14,473 nt of DNA. Origin: Pseudomonadota bacterium (GTDB lineage: Bacteria > Desulfobacterota > Desulfobulbia > Desulfobulbales > JAGXFP01). A program made the translations under genes and the position numbers. Below, in pieces: positions 7,199 through 14,473 of the stretch. The DNA lies in assembly GCA_030673265.1 (NCBI GenBank), contig DAOVJK010000042.1, positions 1 through 14,473 on the forward strand, written 5' to 3'. How positions within the stretch are numbered: the first letter of the stretch is position 1; every line of letters begins with the position of its first letter. Under the pieces are notes generated by a model. The model was given only the letters and a program-made list of their open reading frames with translations. It was not told the DNA's origin and did no database searches.

Positions 7199-7283
7199 TT
7201 GCTACGTTCCTGTCGTTCGATGTTTTCAGATCTCCGCGGCCTTAGCCGGAACCTGCGGTCTCCGCCTGGAGGTGGTGGAGGAT

Positions 7284-7676
7284 TTACTTTGAGAGCTTCA
7301 GCGACGCCGCAGTGGTAACCCCCCAAACCCAGTTAAAGAACAATACAAAAAGAGGGGTCAGTAAGCCCAGTTCCAATCCGGCCAGCCCTTTATTGGCTTT
7401 TAGGGGAAAGATTACGAACAGCTGGATAATCGTCGGGCCTAAACTGATAATTGCCCCTTTGGTAAAGATATTCGTTTTGTGGAGCGGCAGAAGGAACAGC
7501 AAACCCCAGAGACCGCCCCAGACTATTCTTGGATATAGCCAGTTTAGGCTAAGGGCGGGAGCAATCGCGACCCCAGTCGCCCCGGTCATTCCAGTTGTGC
7601 CGAAAAACCAGACAACCAGACTGTTGGCTACTGCCCCCAGACAACCAGCCGCAAAACATAGCATTATTTTTTTCAT
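7284..7676 (-). CDS. small four-helix membrane protein, second gene of the membrane operon
   Basis: This is an unrecognised 130-residue protein, almost entirely hydrophobic. Likely membrane helices lie at about 4-25, 50-66, 73-92 and 100-122, with short loops. The first loop is glycine-rich (GTTGMTGATGVAIAP), and the loop before helix 3 carries HKTNIFTK. No enzyme motif is visible. The ATG lies only three bases beyond the TGA of the 1388-residue gene, with a purine-rich GGAAGAGAG upstream, so the two are almost certainly co-translated. Tight spacing suggests it works with or stabilises the large membrane protein; that is inference from context only. Confidence 0.75.
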   Translation of the reverse strand: MKKIMLCFAAGCLGAVANSLVVWFFGTTGMTGATGVAIAPALSLNWLYPRIVWGGLWGLLFLLPLHKTNIFTKGAIISLGPTIIQLFVIFPLKANKGLAGLELGLLTPLFVLFFNWVWGVTTAASLKLSK

Positions 7677-7679
7677 GTT

Positions 7680-10600
7680 TCAGCTCTCTTCCGGGCTTTT
7701 GTCTTCAACCTGTAATTCAGCTGTCAGGTCGATTTCCTCGGCCTCACTCTTAGCGGCTTTCTTCTTGCTGAGCCCCGGCCCCTTAAATTTCTTAGCAGTT
7801 GGATGCCAGAAAACCGGTTCCGAAAAGGCCTGCCAGCCGTAGCGCAGGATGCTGATCAGGGTGAAGCTGAGCCACAGGGCCCAGGTAAGCATCGCCAGCC
7901 GATACCAGAACATCGGGATCGACAGCAGCCAGGCCTGGGGCAGGGTGTTCATGCTGTAATCCTGATACCAGCGCAGCAGGTTACGGCTGGAACCATTGCC
8001 GACAATGTTCATATCAGGATGGCCCAGCAGCCCCTGGCTGATCGCGAAGATCAGCGAGAGCAGAGCCAGGATAGTAAGGCCGCCAATGCCGATCTGGATC
8101 AGATTGAAAGTCCCTTTGTCCAGGTCCGGTTTGACCTTTTTCCGGTAATGGAGGGCGATCAGCCAGCCGACCACCAGTAAAACGCCGGCCAGATTACTCT
8201 GGCTCATGCCGATGCCAAGCAGCAGTAACTGGTAAAATTTCAACTGGGTCAACCTGGTTCTGGCCAGACCGTAGGCAGCCATGATGATGACCAGCACTAC
8301 CGACCAGAAGAGAATGGCCGGACCGATAGTTGGTCCGCAGAGCAGGAGCGGCCAACGATTCTGCGGCAGATGGAGGTCGATATTGCTATTGACACTGGGC
8401 ACGCCGAGGTCGATCTCGGGAGTTTTGTAATTTGTGCTAATGGTGCTTGTTTCCCGCCACTTTAACGTTATTTGCTGCTTCCCGGGGGTGATCGGCAGGG
8501 GAACATTGCGGCCCTCCTGGCGAATCGGTTGAATCCGGCCATTGATCAGCACTTCCTGTAGTTGACTGTCCGGCGGCAGGGTCATGGTGTGCTGGCCGCC
8601 CTGACTGCTGCGCAGGGAAATTTCCAGTTCGGCATCCGTGGCCCGTTGACCGGGACGGACCTCAAGTTGGCTTTTGTCGATGGTGATGCTTTGGCCGGCC
8701 ACGCCTTGGGGACGGCTGACCTTTAATTGTACTTGCTCGCCCGGCCAGGGGTGCCATTTCGGGGCCCAGCGGTTGCCGCTCTGGTGGAGGATAACCGGGA
8801 TGCCGTCATACTCCAGATGAAATATCGGCGAGGCGTCAACCTGCCAGATTTCGGTCCAGTTGTTGGTTTTTGCATGGTGAAGGGGGATCTCTTTATTCTT
8901 CTCCAGGACAGATTCGAATTTCAGGTAAGAGGTTTGCGGGTCGAGATTAATCCGGGCCTTGCCGTTCTTGACCTTGAACCCGCCGGTCACCACCGCTTCG
9001 CCGGGCAGCAGGGGATACTCAAGGATTATCGCGGCGCCGGTCGGACTGATCCTGCTGATCGTCGTCTCAACCCGCCAGTCCAAGCCAAGTTGCAGGGACC
9101 TTTCCACTAGAACGAAGGGCGGCAGGATGCCGGTTTCAAGAATCTGGCTGGTCTCTTTTGCCTTTTTGACGATCCTTTTGAAATGAAGCTGGTTGTCGAT
9201 GCTGCCGTCTCGATGGGTCCCTTTCGTCGTCCAGCCGGTCTGACTGATCTGCAACTGGTGGGGTTTCAGGGGCAGGGTCAACTGCAAAGTGTTGTTTGGC
9301 GGGATTTTACCCTTCAGACTGACTGTATGTCTGCCTTGTGGGGCGATTAGCCAAAGCCCCTGGCTGGTTCGGTACATAGCAGTGGCAGGGAGAGAATCCA
9401 GTTTTACTTTGTCGGCCAACCAATGTTTGGGATTGCCGGGCAGTGGGATCGCCACCTTTACCTGGGCAACGACGCTGAATTCTATCGCCATCTCATTCGG
9501 GCTGATATCGACAGACATGGTCGGGATATCGGCGCAGTTGGCGAAACAATCGTCTTTTTCAAGCAGACGCTGGCGCAGTTCTTCGAATAAGGCCGGGGAT
9601 GGAATTTCAGTAGCCCGGCTGGTGGTCGGAACCAGCAGGGGGCAGAGTAGTAAGGGGATGATCAGAAATGTTTTTGGATCCGGGAAATGCCAGCCCTTGT
9701 CCCTGCCAAACTTTACCTCAATGATGCCCAAGGCCAGCAGGATCATCAGGGCGACTCGGGTGAAAGCGAGGCACAGGTTGGTTTTGGGACCAATCAGGGT
9801 AAGGCCGATCTGTTGGTCGCGCTTGACCGGGCCGGACCAGCTCATATTGATTGTGTTCCACTGCCAGGCCGGGATGCCGGGCCCGGTCTGGTTGATCATG
9901 GAAGGATCGTACTGGGCCACCTGGTTTCTTTGATAATAACCACTGCCGGAACCGATCGAGGCAGACTTTCTCTTTATTCTCGAGACGGCCCGGTCCTCCA
10001 TTTTGGCAATTCTTTGGGCGGATTCCATGACGAAATCTGCTTCCGGTGCCACTGCTGCAACTTGAGCTGAATCAATTGGCGTGGCAAATCGGGCCGGTTG
10101 GTATTTGCCCATGGCCTGCCAGGGCTTCTCAAGCTGGGGATAGATGCCGACCCGCAGCTGCTTGACCGAGAAAGGAATGGCGATAATGATCAGCAGCAGA
10201 AAGGCAAGCAGCTGGTAGATCTTGACTGATTTCAGGAACTTGCCGTCGGGAATGGTGCGGACCAGGGCAACTCCGACCAGGATGGCCAGCCAGATCCATC
10301 TTGGCGCGCCGGGTTCATGGTAGAGCAGGGCCATGGTGACAAAACCGATGGCGGCCATCGGCCGGGAGTACAGTTTTCCTAAAGCGATAGTGAAGATCAA
10401 CAGGACAAAGATGTCCAGCAGGGTCCAGCGGTTCAGCCAGGTGGCGGGGATATTGTCGATGCCGGTGGCATGGAGGAGGCGATAACCGGGCGGCAGGAAG
10501 AGCCGGGCGCTGACCTCTTGAAAATCGTGGTCCCAGCCGGTCGCCGGTATTTTGGTAATCCCGCCCTGGTACACGCTGTCGGCTGAAAGTTTGATCAGGC

Positions 10601-11846
10601 CGTTACGCAATTCAATCCCGGCGTTTGCTGAACCTGCCATTTTGGTGATAAATTGTTCGGCCCCGTCAATTGATACCCGACCGAGGCTGATAGGCGGGGC
10701 CATTTCCAGCCGCCAGTTGGAGGTCTTTTTGCCGGATATCTGGTCCTGGATCGTATAGCCGCTGCCGTCAAAACGGAGCCAGAGGTTGCGCTGCAGACTT
10801 AACTGATCCGGGGCTGGCTGGGGATCACCCCGCTTGATCAACTTGAACTTCATTTCATCACCGGCCAGGAGCCGGTAGGCCGCCATATTGCGCCAGTTGG
10901 GAGGGAGAGAGGTTTGCTGCGGATCTATTGGGGTAACGCCTTCGACCTCGACAATTCTGGTATTTCGCTTGGCAAAGACCCAGATTTCCTGTTCGGGCCA
11001 GAAGTCATCGGCCGGTCTCTTGAAATTTAACGAGGTAAGGGGGCCGATATGGCGAGTGGTAAGAGTGATCTGCCATTGGCCGGGCCGGATCTGCAGTCTG
11101 ATCCGGCCATCCTTTTCCAAGCGGGCAGGCAGGGAACTGCTTAACGAAACCGGGATGAAATTTTTTGAAGAGAAAGGAGCGCCCAGCAGAACCTCGCGGG
11201 CGGAACCGGCCACATCCAGATTAAGCTTAAGAACGACTTGGGCCGGGATCCGGTCGTCGATCATTCTGAAGGCTTGGACCTGTAGGCTGTCCTCTACAGT
11301 TTTCTCGGCCTGTTTCCTGGCATGGAGCCAGACCCGGCCCGAGTCGTCGAGGCTGGGGAAATTGACGGTCTTGCCGTTTACTTTGAGGGATAAGAGGCCG
11401 GTCTGGGAGTTGATCTGGAGAAACTCCGGCATCGATTGCCAGCTGAAGGAACCGCTGATCTTGTAAGTGCCGGGGGGCAGTTTTACCTGGGGAACCCCGT
11501 GCTGTTTGAGGATGATTGCCGGTTTACCGTTGATTCTGACCTCCTGCGGCCAGAGCTGTTCATTACCGGGCATTTGAATCCAGCTTTCATGCTCAAGGTA
11601 CCAGTTCTGGCTGAATGAGCCTTTTTCTGCCTTGATATCGAGGTCGAGGGAAGAGGGCCAGTTGCAATGGAAATTGTTGGAATCGTTGTAATTAGGGGTG
11701 CAGAGCAGTTCTTCCTCCTGATCGTGGAGAACCCAGTCAACCCAGGGTTTGAGCGGCTCGGGCACCTTGACCGCTGTGGCCGCCAGCGCCGGTGTAACTG
11801 CCATAATGGCATAGACTAGAAAAATTAATAAACATTTCCGATGCAT
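7680..11846 (-). CDS. large duplicated periplasmic/membrane protein of unknown function (1388 aa)
   Basis: I do not recognise this protein. Residues 1-22 are a signal peptide (cleavage near ALA-ATA). A long beta-rich periplasmic region (about 25-470) is followed by about four membrane helices (474-561). A polar segment (570-688) includes the motif TGPGIPAWQW and then WSGPV; two more helices follow (690-709, 727-742). A second beta-rich region spans 750-1168, and the C-terminal bundle has about four or five helices (1172-1335). The charged tail (1352-1388) is Lys/Glu-rich. The two periplasmic regions look homologous (see findings). Each has a cysteine pair near its start: C49/C61 and C767/C771, possible disulfides. 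Start ATG 11846 has GAGGGA seven bases upstream. It leads a three-gene membrane operon. Scaffold, transport or envelope-sensing roles are all possible; none can be shown from sequence. Confidence 0.85.
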   Translation of the reverse strand: MHRKCLLIFLVYAIMAVTPALAATAVKVPEPLKPWVDWVLHDQEEELLCTPNYNDSNNFHCNWPSSLDLDIKAEKGSFSQNWYLEHESWIQMPGNEQLWPQEVRINGKPAIILKQHGVPQVKLPPGTYKISGSFSWQSMPEFLQINSQTGLLSLKVNGKTVNFPSLDDSGRVWLHARKQAEKTVEDSLQVQAFRMIDDRIPAQVVLKLNLDVAGSAREVLLGAPFSSKNFIPVSLSSSLPARLEKDGRIRLQIRPGQWQITLTTRHIGPLTSLNFKRPADDFWPEQEIWVFAKRNTRIVEVEGVTPIDPQQTSLPPNWRNMAAYRLLAGDEMKFKLIKRGDPQPAPDQLSLQRNLWLRFDGSGYTIQDQISGKKTSNWRLEMAPPISLGRVSIDGAEQFITKMAGSANAGIELRNGLIKLSADSVYQGGITKIPATGWDHDFQEVSARLFLPPGYRLLHATGIDNIPATWLNRWTLLDIFVLLIFTIALGKLYSRPMAAIGFVTMALLYHEPGAPRWIWLAILVGVALVRTIPDGKFLKSVKIYQLLAFLLLIIIAIPFSVKQLRVGIYPQLEKPWQAMGKYQPARFATPIDSAQVAAVAPEADFVMESAQRIAKMEDRAVSRIKRKSASIGSGSGYYQRNQVAQYDPSMINQTGPGIPAWQWNTINMSWSGPVKRDQQIGLTLIGPKTNLCLAFTRVALMILLALGIIEVKFGRDKGWHFPDPKTFLIIPLLLCPLLVPTTSRATEIPSPALFEELRQRLLEKDDCFANCADIPTMSVDISPNEMAIEFSVVAQVKVAIPLPGNPKHWLADKVKLDSLPATAMYRTSQGLWLIAPQGRHTVSLKGKIPPNNTLQLTLPLKPHQLQISQTGWTTKGTHRDGSIDNQLHFKRIVKKAKETSQILETGILPPFVLVERSLQLGLDWRVETTISRISPTGAAIILEYPLLPGEAVVTGGFKVKNGKARINLDPQTSYLKFESVLEKNKEIPLHHAKTNNWTEIWQVDASPIFHLEYDGIPVILHQSGNRWAPKWHPWPGEQVQLKVSRPQGVAGQSITIDKSQLEVRPGQRATDAELEISLRSSQGGQHTMTLPPDSQLQEVLINGRIQPIRQEGRNVPLPITPGKQQITLKWRETSTISTNYKTPEIDLGVPSVNSNIDLHLPQNRWPLLLCGPTIGPAILFWSVVLVIIMAAYGLARTRLTQLKFYQLLLLGIGMSQSNLAGVLLVVGWLIALHYRKKVKPDLDKGTFNLIQIGIGGLTILALLSLIFAISQGLLGHPDMNIVGNGSSRNLLRWYQDYSMNTLPQAWLLSIPMFWYRLAMLTWALWLSFTLISILRYGWQAFSEPVFWHPTAKKFKGPGLSKKKAAKSEAEEIDLTAELQVEDKSPEES

Positions 11847-11926
11847 GGCGTTCCCTCAAATTTATGCTGTTAAACGTGCCGATTTTACTATGGCTCTGGT
11901 CTCTTTCTCACGTACTCATCTATTGA

Positions 11927-11955
11927 TTAATACTCTGCTGGATCTATATGATCAA
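11927..11955 (-). promoter_or_regulatory. candidate sigma-70-type promoter for the three-gene membrane operon
   Basis: Read on the minus strand, TTGATC (plus positions 11950-11955) and TATTAA (11927-11932) stand exactly 17 bases apart, each matching its consensus at four of six positions. Transcription would start near 11920, giving a leader of about 75 bases to the ATG at 11846. The spacing and position are good; the boxes are imperfect. Confidence 0.42.
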
Positions 11956-12038
11956 ACTGTATGTGAATTTAATTATTGCACCCTGTCTACTCTGTGAAGA
12001 GATTTTCTTGTTGTTTCTGAACTTTGGTGTAGCGCCAC

Positions 12039-12068
12039 GGAGGTTTTATGGCAAAAAAGAAGATATAA
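12039..12068 (+). other. mini-ORF MAKKKI with strong ribosome-binding site
   Basis: GGAGG at 12039-12043 is followed four bases later by ATG and the reading MAKKKI with TAA at 12066-12068. The run A-AAA-AAG at 12053-12059 is in the phase of a -1 slippery heptamer. The -1 frame, however, stops after only a few codons (MAKKEDIRP), so frameshifting gives no long product. It could be a leader peptide, the stub of a decayed gene, or chance. It lies about 365 bases before topB, too far for a simple attenuator of that gene. Confidence 0.2.
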
Positions 12069-12314
12069 GGCCTTAAATCCACTGCCTTGGCGAAGTTATG
12101 CCTTAATTTTAACTAGTTAGTGTGGGGCGACCCTGTTCTCCTACGCAGCCCCCGAGACCTTAAGGACGAACGATCCGCCATTCTCATCAGCCGGCTTCTG
12201 GGCCTTGTAGACGGCGCTGCAATTTTTGTCAGGTGTGTGTAGTATGAGGCAAATGAAGATCTGCCTCTTTCTTTCCTTTTTGATAAGCCGCGAAATATTG
12301 AGGCGCTGCCGAAC

Positions 12315-12343
12315 TTGCGTCACCCGATAATTAAGTTTAAATT
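12315..12343 (+). promoter_or_regulatory. weak candidate promoter for topB
   Basis: TTGCGT (12315-12320) and TAAATT (12338-12343) are separated by 17 bases, about 90 bases before the topB start. The matches are three and four of six, in an AT-rich local context. This is the best spacing I found upstream of topB, but the support is weak. Confidence 0.22.
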
Positions 12344-12433
12344 ATGGCGCCGAGTGGACAATGCTGGTTGCGTCAGCCATCAAGCGGGGTCCTTTTTAAT
12401 AGATGTAAGTCAAGACCGCGAGAATATCGTCCC

Positions 12434-14473
12434 ATGAAAGTTGTTATTGCCGAAAAGCCGTCTGTTGCCCGTGATATTGCGGCTGTCCTCGATATCAAGG
12501 GCAAGAAGAAGGGCTATATCGAGGGGCGTGGTTGCGCGATCACCTGGGCCTTCGGCCATCTGGTGACCCTGCAGGAGCCGGGCGAATATGATCCGGCCCT
12601 CAAGCGCTGGTCGCTGGATACTCTCCCCTTTGTGCCGGAGGAGTTTAAGCTCACCCTGATTAAAAATCGCGGTGTTGACGAGCAATTTCACATTATCGAA
12701 AGTCTGTGCCAGCAGGCCGAGGAAATTATCTGCGCCACTGATGCCGGCCGCGAAGGCGAGCTGATCTTCCGCTACATCCTGGCCAAGGCCAACTGCGAGG
12801 ATAAGCCGATCCGCCGCCTCTGGCTCAACTCCCTCACCCCCGACGCCATCCAGGAGGCCTTCAAGAACCTCAAGGATGGCCACGACTACGATGCGCTTTA
12901 TGCCGCGGCCCGCTGCCGCAGCGAGTCCGACTGGATTGTCGGCCTCAACTCCACCCGTTACTATACGGTGCGCCATGGGCGGATCGGCGGCGGCAACGAT
13001 CGGGTGCTCTGGAGTATCGGCCGGGTCCAGACCCCGGTGCTGGCGATGATCGTCGCCCGGGACGACACCATCAGCCAGTTCCGGCCCCAGCAGTTCTGGG
13101 AACTCGCCAGCCGCTATCGGCAGGTGGTGTTCAAATACCGGGGCAAGCGCTTTGAAAAAGCGGAGAAGGCCCAGGCCCTGCTCGCCAAAATAAGCGGCCA
13201 GCCCTTCGCCATTACCGGGATTGCCGGGAAAGAGAAAAAAGAGCAGCCCCCGCAGCTCTTCGATCTCACGACCCTGCAGCGCGAAGTCAACAAGATCCAC
13301 GGGCTCTCGGCCGCCGATACCCTGGCGGCCACCCAGGGTCTCTACGAAAAAAAACTGGTCACCTATCCGCGGACCGATTCCCGCTATCTCAGTAAGGACA
13401 TGAAGCCGCGCATCCCCAAAATCCTGGCTCAGCTCAAAGCCCTCCGGCCTGAACAGATCGAGCCGCTCAACCTGGCGAAACTGCCTTTCAGCAAGCGGAT
13501 CATCGACGACAGCAAAGTCACCGATCACCACGCCGTTATTCCCACCGGCGTCAAACCGGGAAACATCGGCGCCAACGAACAGCTGGTTTACGAGGCGATC
13601 ACCACCCAGTTCATTGGTGCCTTCTATCCGGTCTGCGTAAAAAACATCACCACAGTGGACGGGGTCAGCAATCAGGTAAAGCTCCAGGCCAAAGGCACCC
13701 AGACGGTCGAGCCGGGCTGGACCGTCCTCTTCCCGAAAAAGAAAACGGGCCGGGAGACGGCTGGAGATCAGGCCCTACCGGTTTTTGAACAGGGCGAAAC
13801 CGGTCCCCATGAGCCGTACCTGCACGAAGGTAAAACCAAACCGCCCAATTACTTTACCGAAAATTCGCTGCTCGGAGCGATGGAGGCGGCCGGGAAATTT
13901 GTCGAGGACGACAGCCTGCGCGAAGCACTCAAAGAGCGCGGCATTGGTACTCCCGCCACCCGGGCGGCGATCATCGAAACCCTGCTGCGCCGCAACTATA
14001 TCCGACGCGAGAAAAAACAGCTGCGCTGCACCGATATGGGCCGCTGCCTGATTGCCCTTATTCAGGATCCGTTACTCAAATCACCGGAGCTGACTGGGGA
14101 GTGGGAGGAAAAACTTAAACAGATTGAGCGCAGCCAACTTGCCCCAGACGTTTTCATGGCCGGGATTGGCGATTACATTCGCGGCTTGATCCAGAACAGC
14201 TCTGCCGACCGGTCAAACAGCGGGCACTGGGCCAGCTGTCCGCTCTGCGGCAAAGAAGTTATCAAGGGAAAAAGAGCTTACGGCTGCTCTGGCTGGAAAG
14301 GAGGGTGCCCCTTTGTTCTTGAACCGGAATGCAGGGGGGTACAACTCACGGCCAGACAGGTTCAGATTCTGCTCCAGCAGCGGATTCTGCCGCAGCCGGT
14401 TCGGATCGATGATGAAGCCCGCATGTTGATCCTCTCCACCCAGGGTGTGCCCATGGACCTGCGCCTGCCCTCC
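12434..14473 (+). CDS. topB: DNA topoisomerase III (type IA), 3' end beyond window
   Basis: TopB is a type IA topoisomerase that cuts one DNA strand through a tyrosine link; it decatenates replicating DNA and resolves recombination intermediates. The first 680 residues are visible with no stop. The Toprim domain starts at once (MKVVIAEKPSVA, Glu7) and has the metal motif DAGREGE from Asp103. The SDWIVGLNSTRYYT stretch and GRVQTPVLAMIV follow. The catalytic tyrosine is Tyr311 in TYPRTDSRYL, and GIGTPATRA is the conserved late core motif. A topoisomerase zinc ribbon follows: CPLC from Cys602, then Cys618 and Cys625. More C-terminal sequence lies beyond the edge. ATG 12434 is chosen because the family normally begins at this point; its ribosome site is poor (GCGAGAA). 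Length and motifs separate it from TopA. The gene is divergent from the membrane operon, with no functional link evident. Confidence 0.95.
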   Translation, partial: MKVVIAEKPSVARDIAAVLDIKGKKKGYIEGRGCAITWAFGHLVTLQEPGEYDPALKRWSLDTLPFVPEEFKLTLIKNRGVDEQFHIIESLCQQAEEIICATDAGREGELIFRYILAKANCEDKPIRRLWLNSLTPDAIQEAFKNLKDGHDYDALYAAARCRSESDWIVGLNSTRYYTVRHGRIGGGNDRVLWSIGRVQTPVLAMIVARDDTISQFRPQQFWELASRYRQVVFKYRGKRFEKAEKAQALLAKISGQPFAITGIAGKEKKEQPPQLFDLTTLQREVNKIHGLSAADTLAATQGLYEKKLVTYPRTDSRYLSKDMKPRIPKILAQLKALRPEQIEPLNLAKLPFSKRIIDDSKVTDHHAVIPTGVKPGNIGANEQLVYEAITTQFIGAFYPVCVKNITTVDGVSNQVKLQAKGTQTVEPGWTVLFPKKKTGRETAGDQALPVFEQGETGPHEPYLHEGKTKPPNYFTENSLLGAMEAAGKFVEDDSLREALKERGIGTPATRAAIIETLLRRNYIRREKKQLRCTDMGRCLIALIQDPLLKSPELTGEWEEKLKQIERSQLAPDVFMAGIGDYIRGLIQNSSADRSNSGHWASCPLCGKEVIKGKRAYGCSGWKGGCPFVLEPECRGVQLTARQVQILLQQRILPQPVRIDDEARMLILSTQGVPMDLRLPS

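Larger units (their letters stand above)
11847..12433. other. 587-bp intergenic region between the membrane operon and topB
   Basis: The region separates two divergent genes and is AT-rich nearest the membrane operon. I see a candidate minus-strand promoter (11927-11955), a seven-codon mini-ORF with a strong ribosome site (12039-12068), and a weak plus-strand promoter candidate (12315-12343). A 60-codon GTG-started frame on the minus strand (12141-12323) has no ribosome site or recognisable product. Plus-strand frames through 12100-12430 are broken by stops. No tRNA-like cloverleaf or strong terminator was found. It may contain decayed coding sequence, but I cannot identify an ancestor. Confidence 0.4.

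Noticed and set aside
7255..7285. GC-rich stem between the two small membrane genes as a terminator
   Set aside because: The stem is short, includes a wobble pair, and lacks a T-run in the direction of transcription.
7680..8350. Possible relation of the C-terminal bundle of the 1388-residue protein to CreD-type inner-membrane proteins
   Set aside because: The layout (periplasmic beta domain, then terminal helices) and the run FYQLLLLGIGMSQ are only loosely reminiscent, and hydrophobic helices match easily by chance. Not enough to name the family.
12141..12323. 60-codon GTG-started minus-strand frame in the topB upstream gap
   Set aside because: No ribosome site and no recognisable similarity; amino-acid composition is unremarkable. 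Kept only as a note in the intergenic entry.
12410..13531. 373-codon open frame on the minus strand opposite topB
   Set aside because: It lies wholly antisense to a textbook TopB coding sequence with every catalytic motif. Its product is a Gly/Leu/Asp-rich low-complexity translation with no domain, as expected for a codon-bias shadow.

Overview
The window looks like a chromosomal stretch from a Gram-negative, probably anaerobic or respiratory proteobacterium of the Desulfobacterota (former Deltaproteobacteria) kind. This placement is inferred from gene content, not from any marker search. It carries lipopolysaccharide (Kdo) synthesis genes, an LptC transport subunit and a septal RlpA lipoprotein, which imply an outer membrane. 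It also carries a nine-haem c-type cytochrome lipoprotein. I see no insertion sequence, phage gene, CRISPR array, rRNA or tRNA.

Layout: (1) 1-2040, minus strand: a nine-haem cytochrome lipoprotein gene, followed with a one-base stop/start overlap by rlpA, which runs off the left edge. (2) 2041-2195: a short AT-rich divergent intergenic region. (3) 2196-6810, plus strand: pyrG, kdsA, kdsC, lptC and pyrF. This is an envelope/pyrimidine cluster that makes CTP, makes Kdo-8-phosphate, dephosphorylates it to Kdo (later activated with CTP), and provides one LPS transport subunit. kdsD, lptA and lptB, which I would expect in such a cluster, are absent here. A short hydrophobic reading stretch behind lptC sits where lptA would begin. 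(4) 6860-11846, minus strand: a probable three-gene operon encoding a 1388-residue multi-pass membrane protein with two related periplasmic halves, then two small membrane proteins of 130 and 112 residues. I cannot assign a function to any of the three. (5) 11847-12433: a 587-bp intergenic region with a good candidate promoter for the three-gene operon, a seven-codon mini-ORF with a strong ribosome-binding site, and a weaker promoter candidate for the next gene. (6) 12434 to the right edge, plus strand: topB, DNA topoisomerase III, complete through its catalytic core and the first C-terminal zinc ribbon but cut by the window end.

The best candidate for something undescribed is the 6860-11846 membrane operon. 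Its large protein appears to come from duplication of a unit made of a beta-rich periplasmic domain plus a membrane bundle, and its partners are small membrane proteins with no recognised enzyme motif. Second is the coupling of a nine-haem lipoprotein to the cell-wall protein RlpA.
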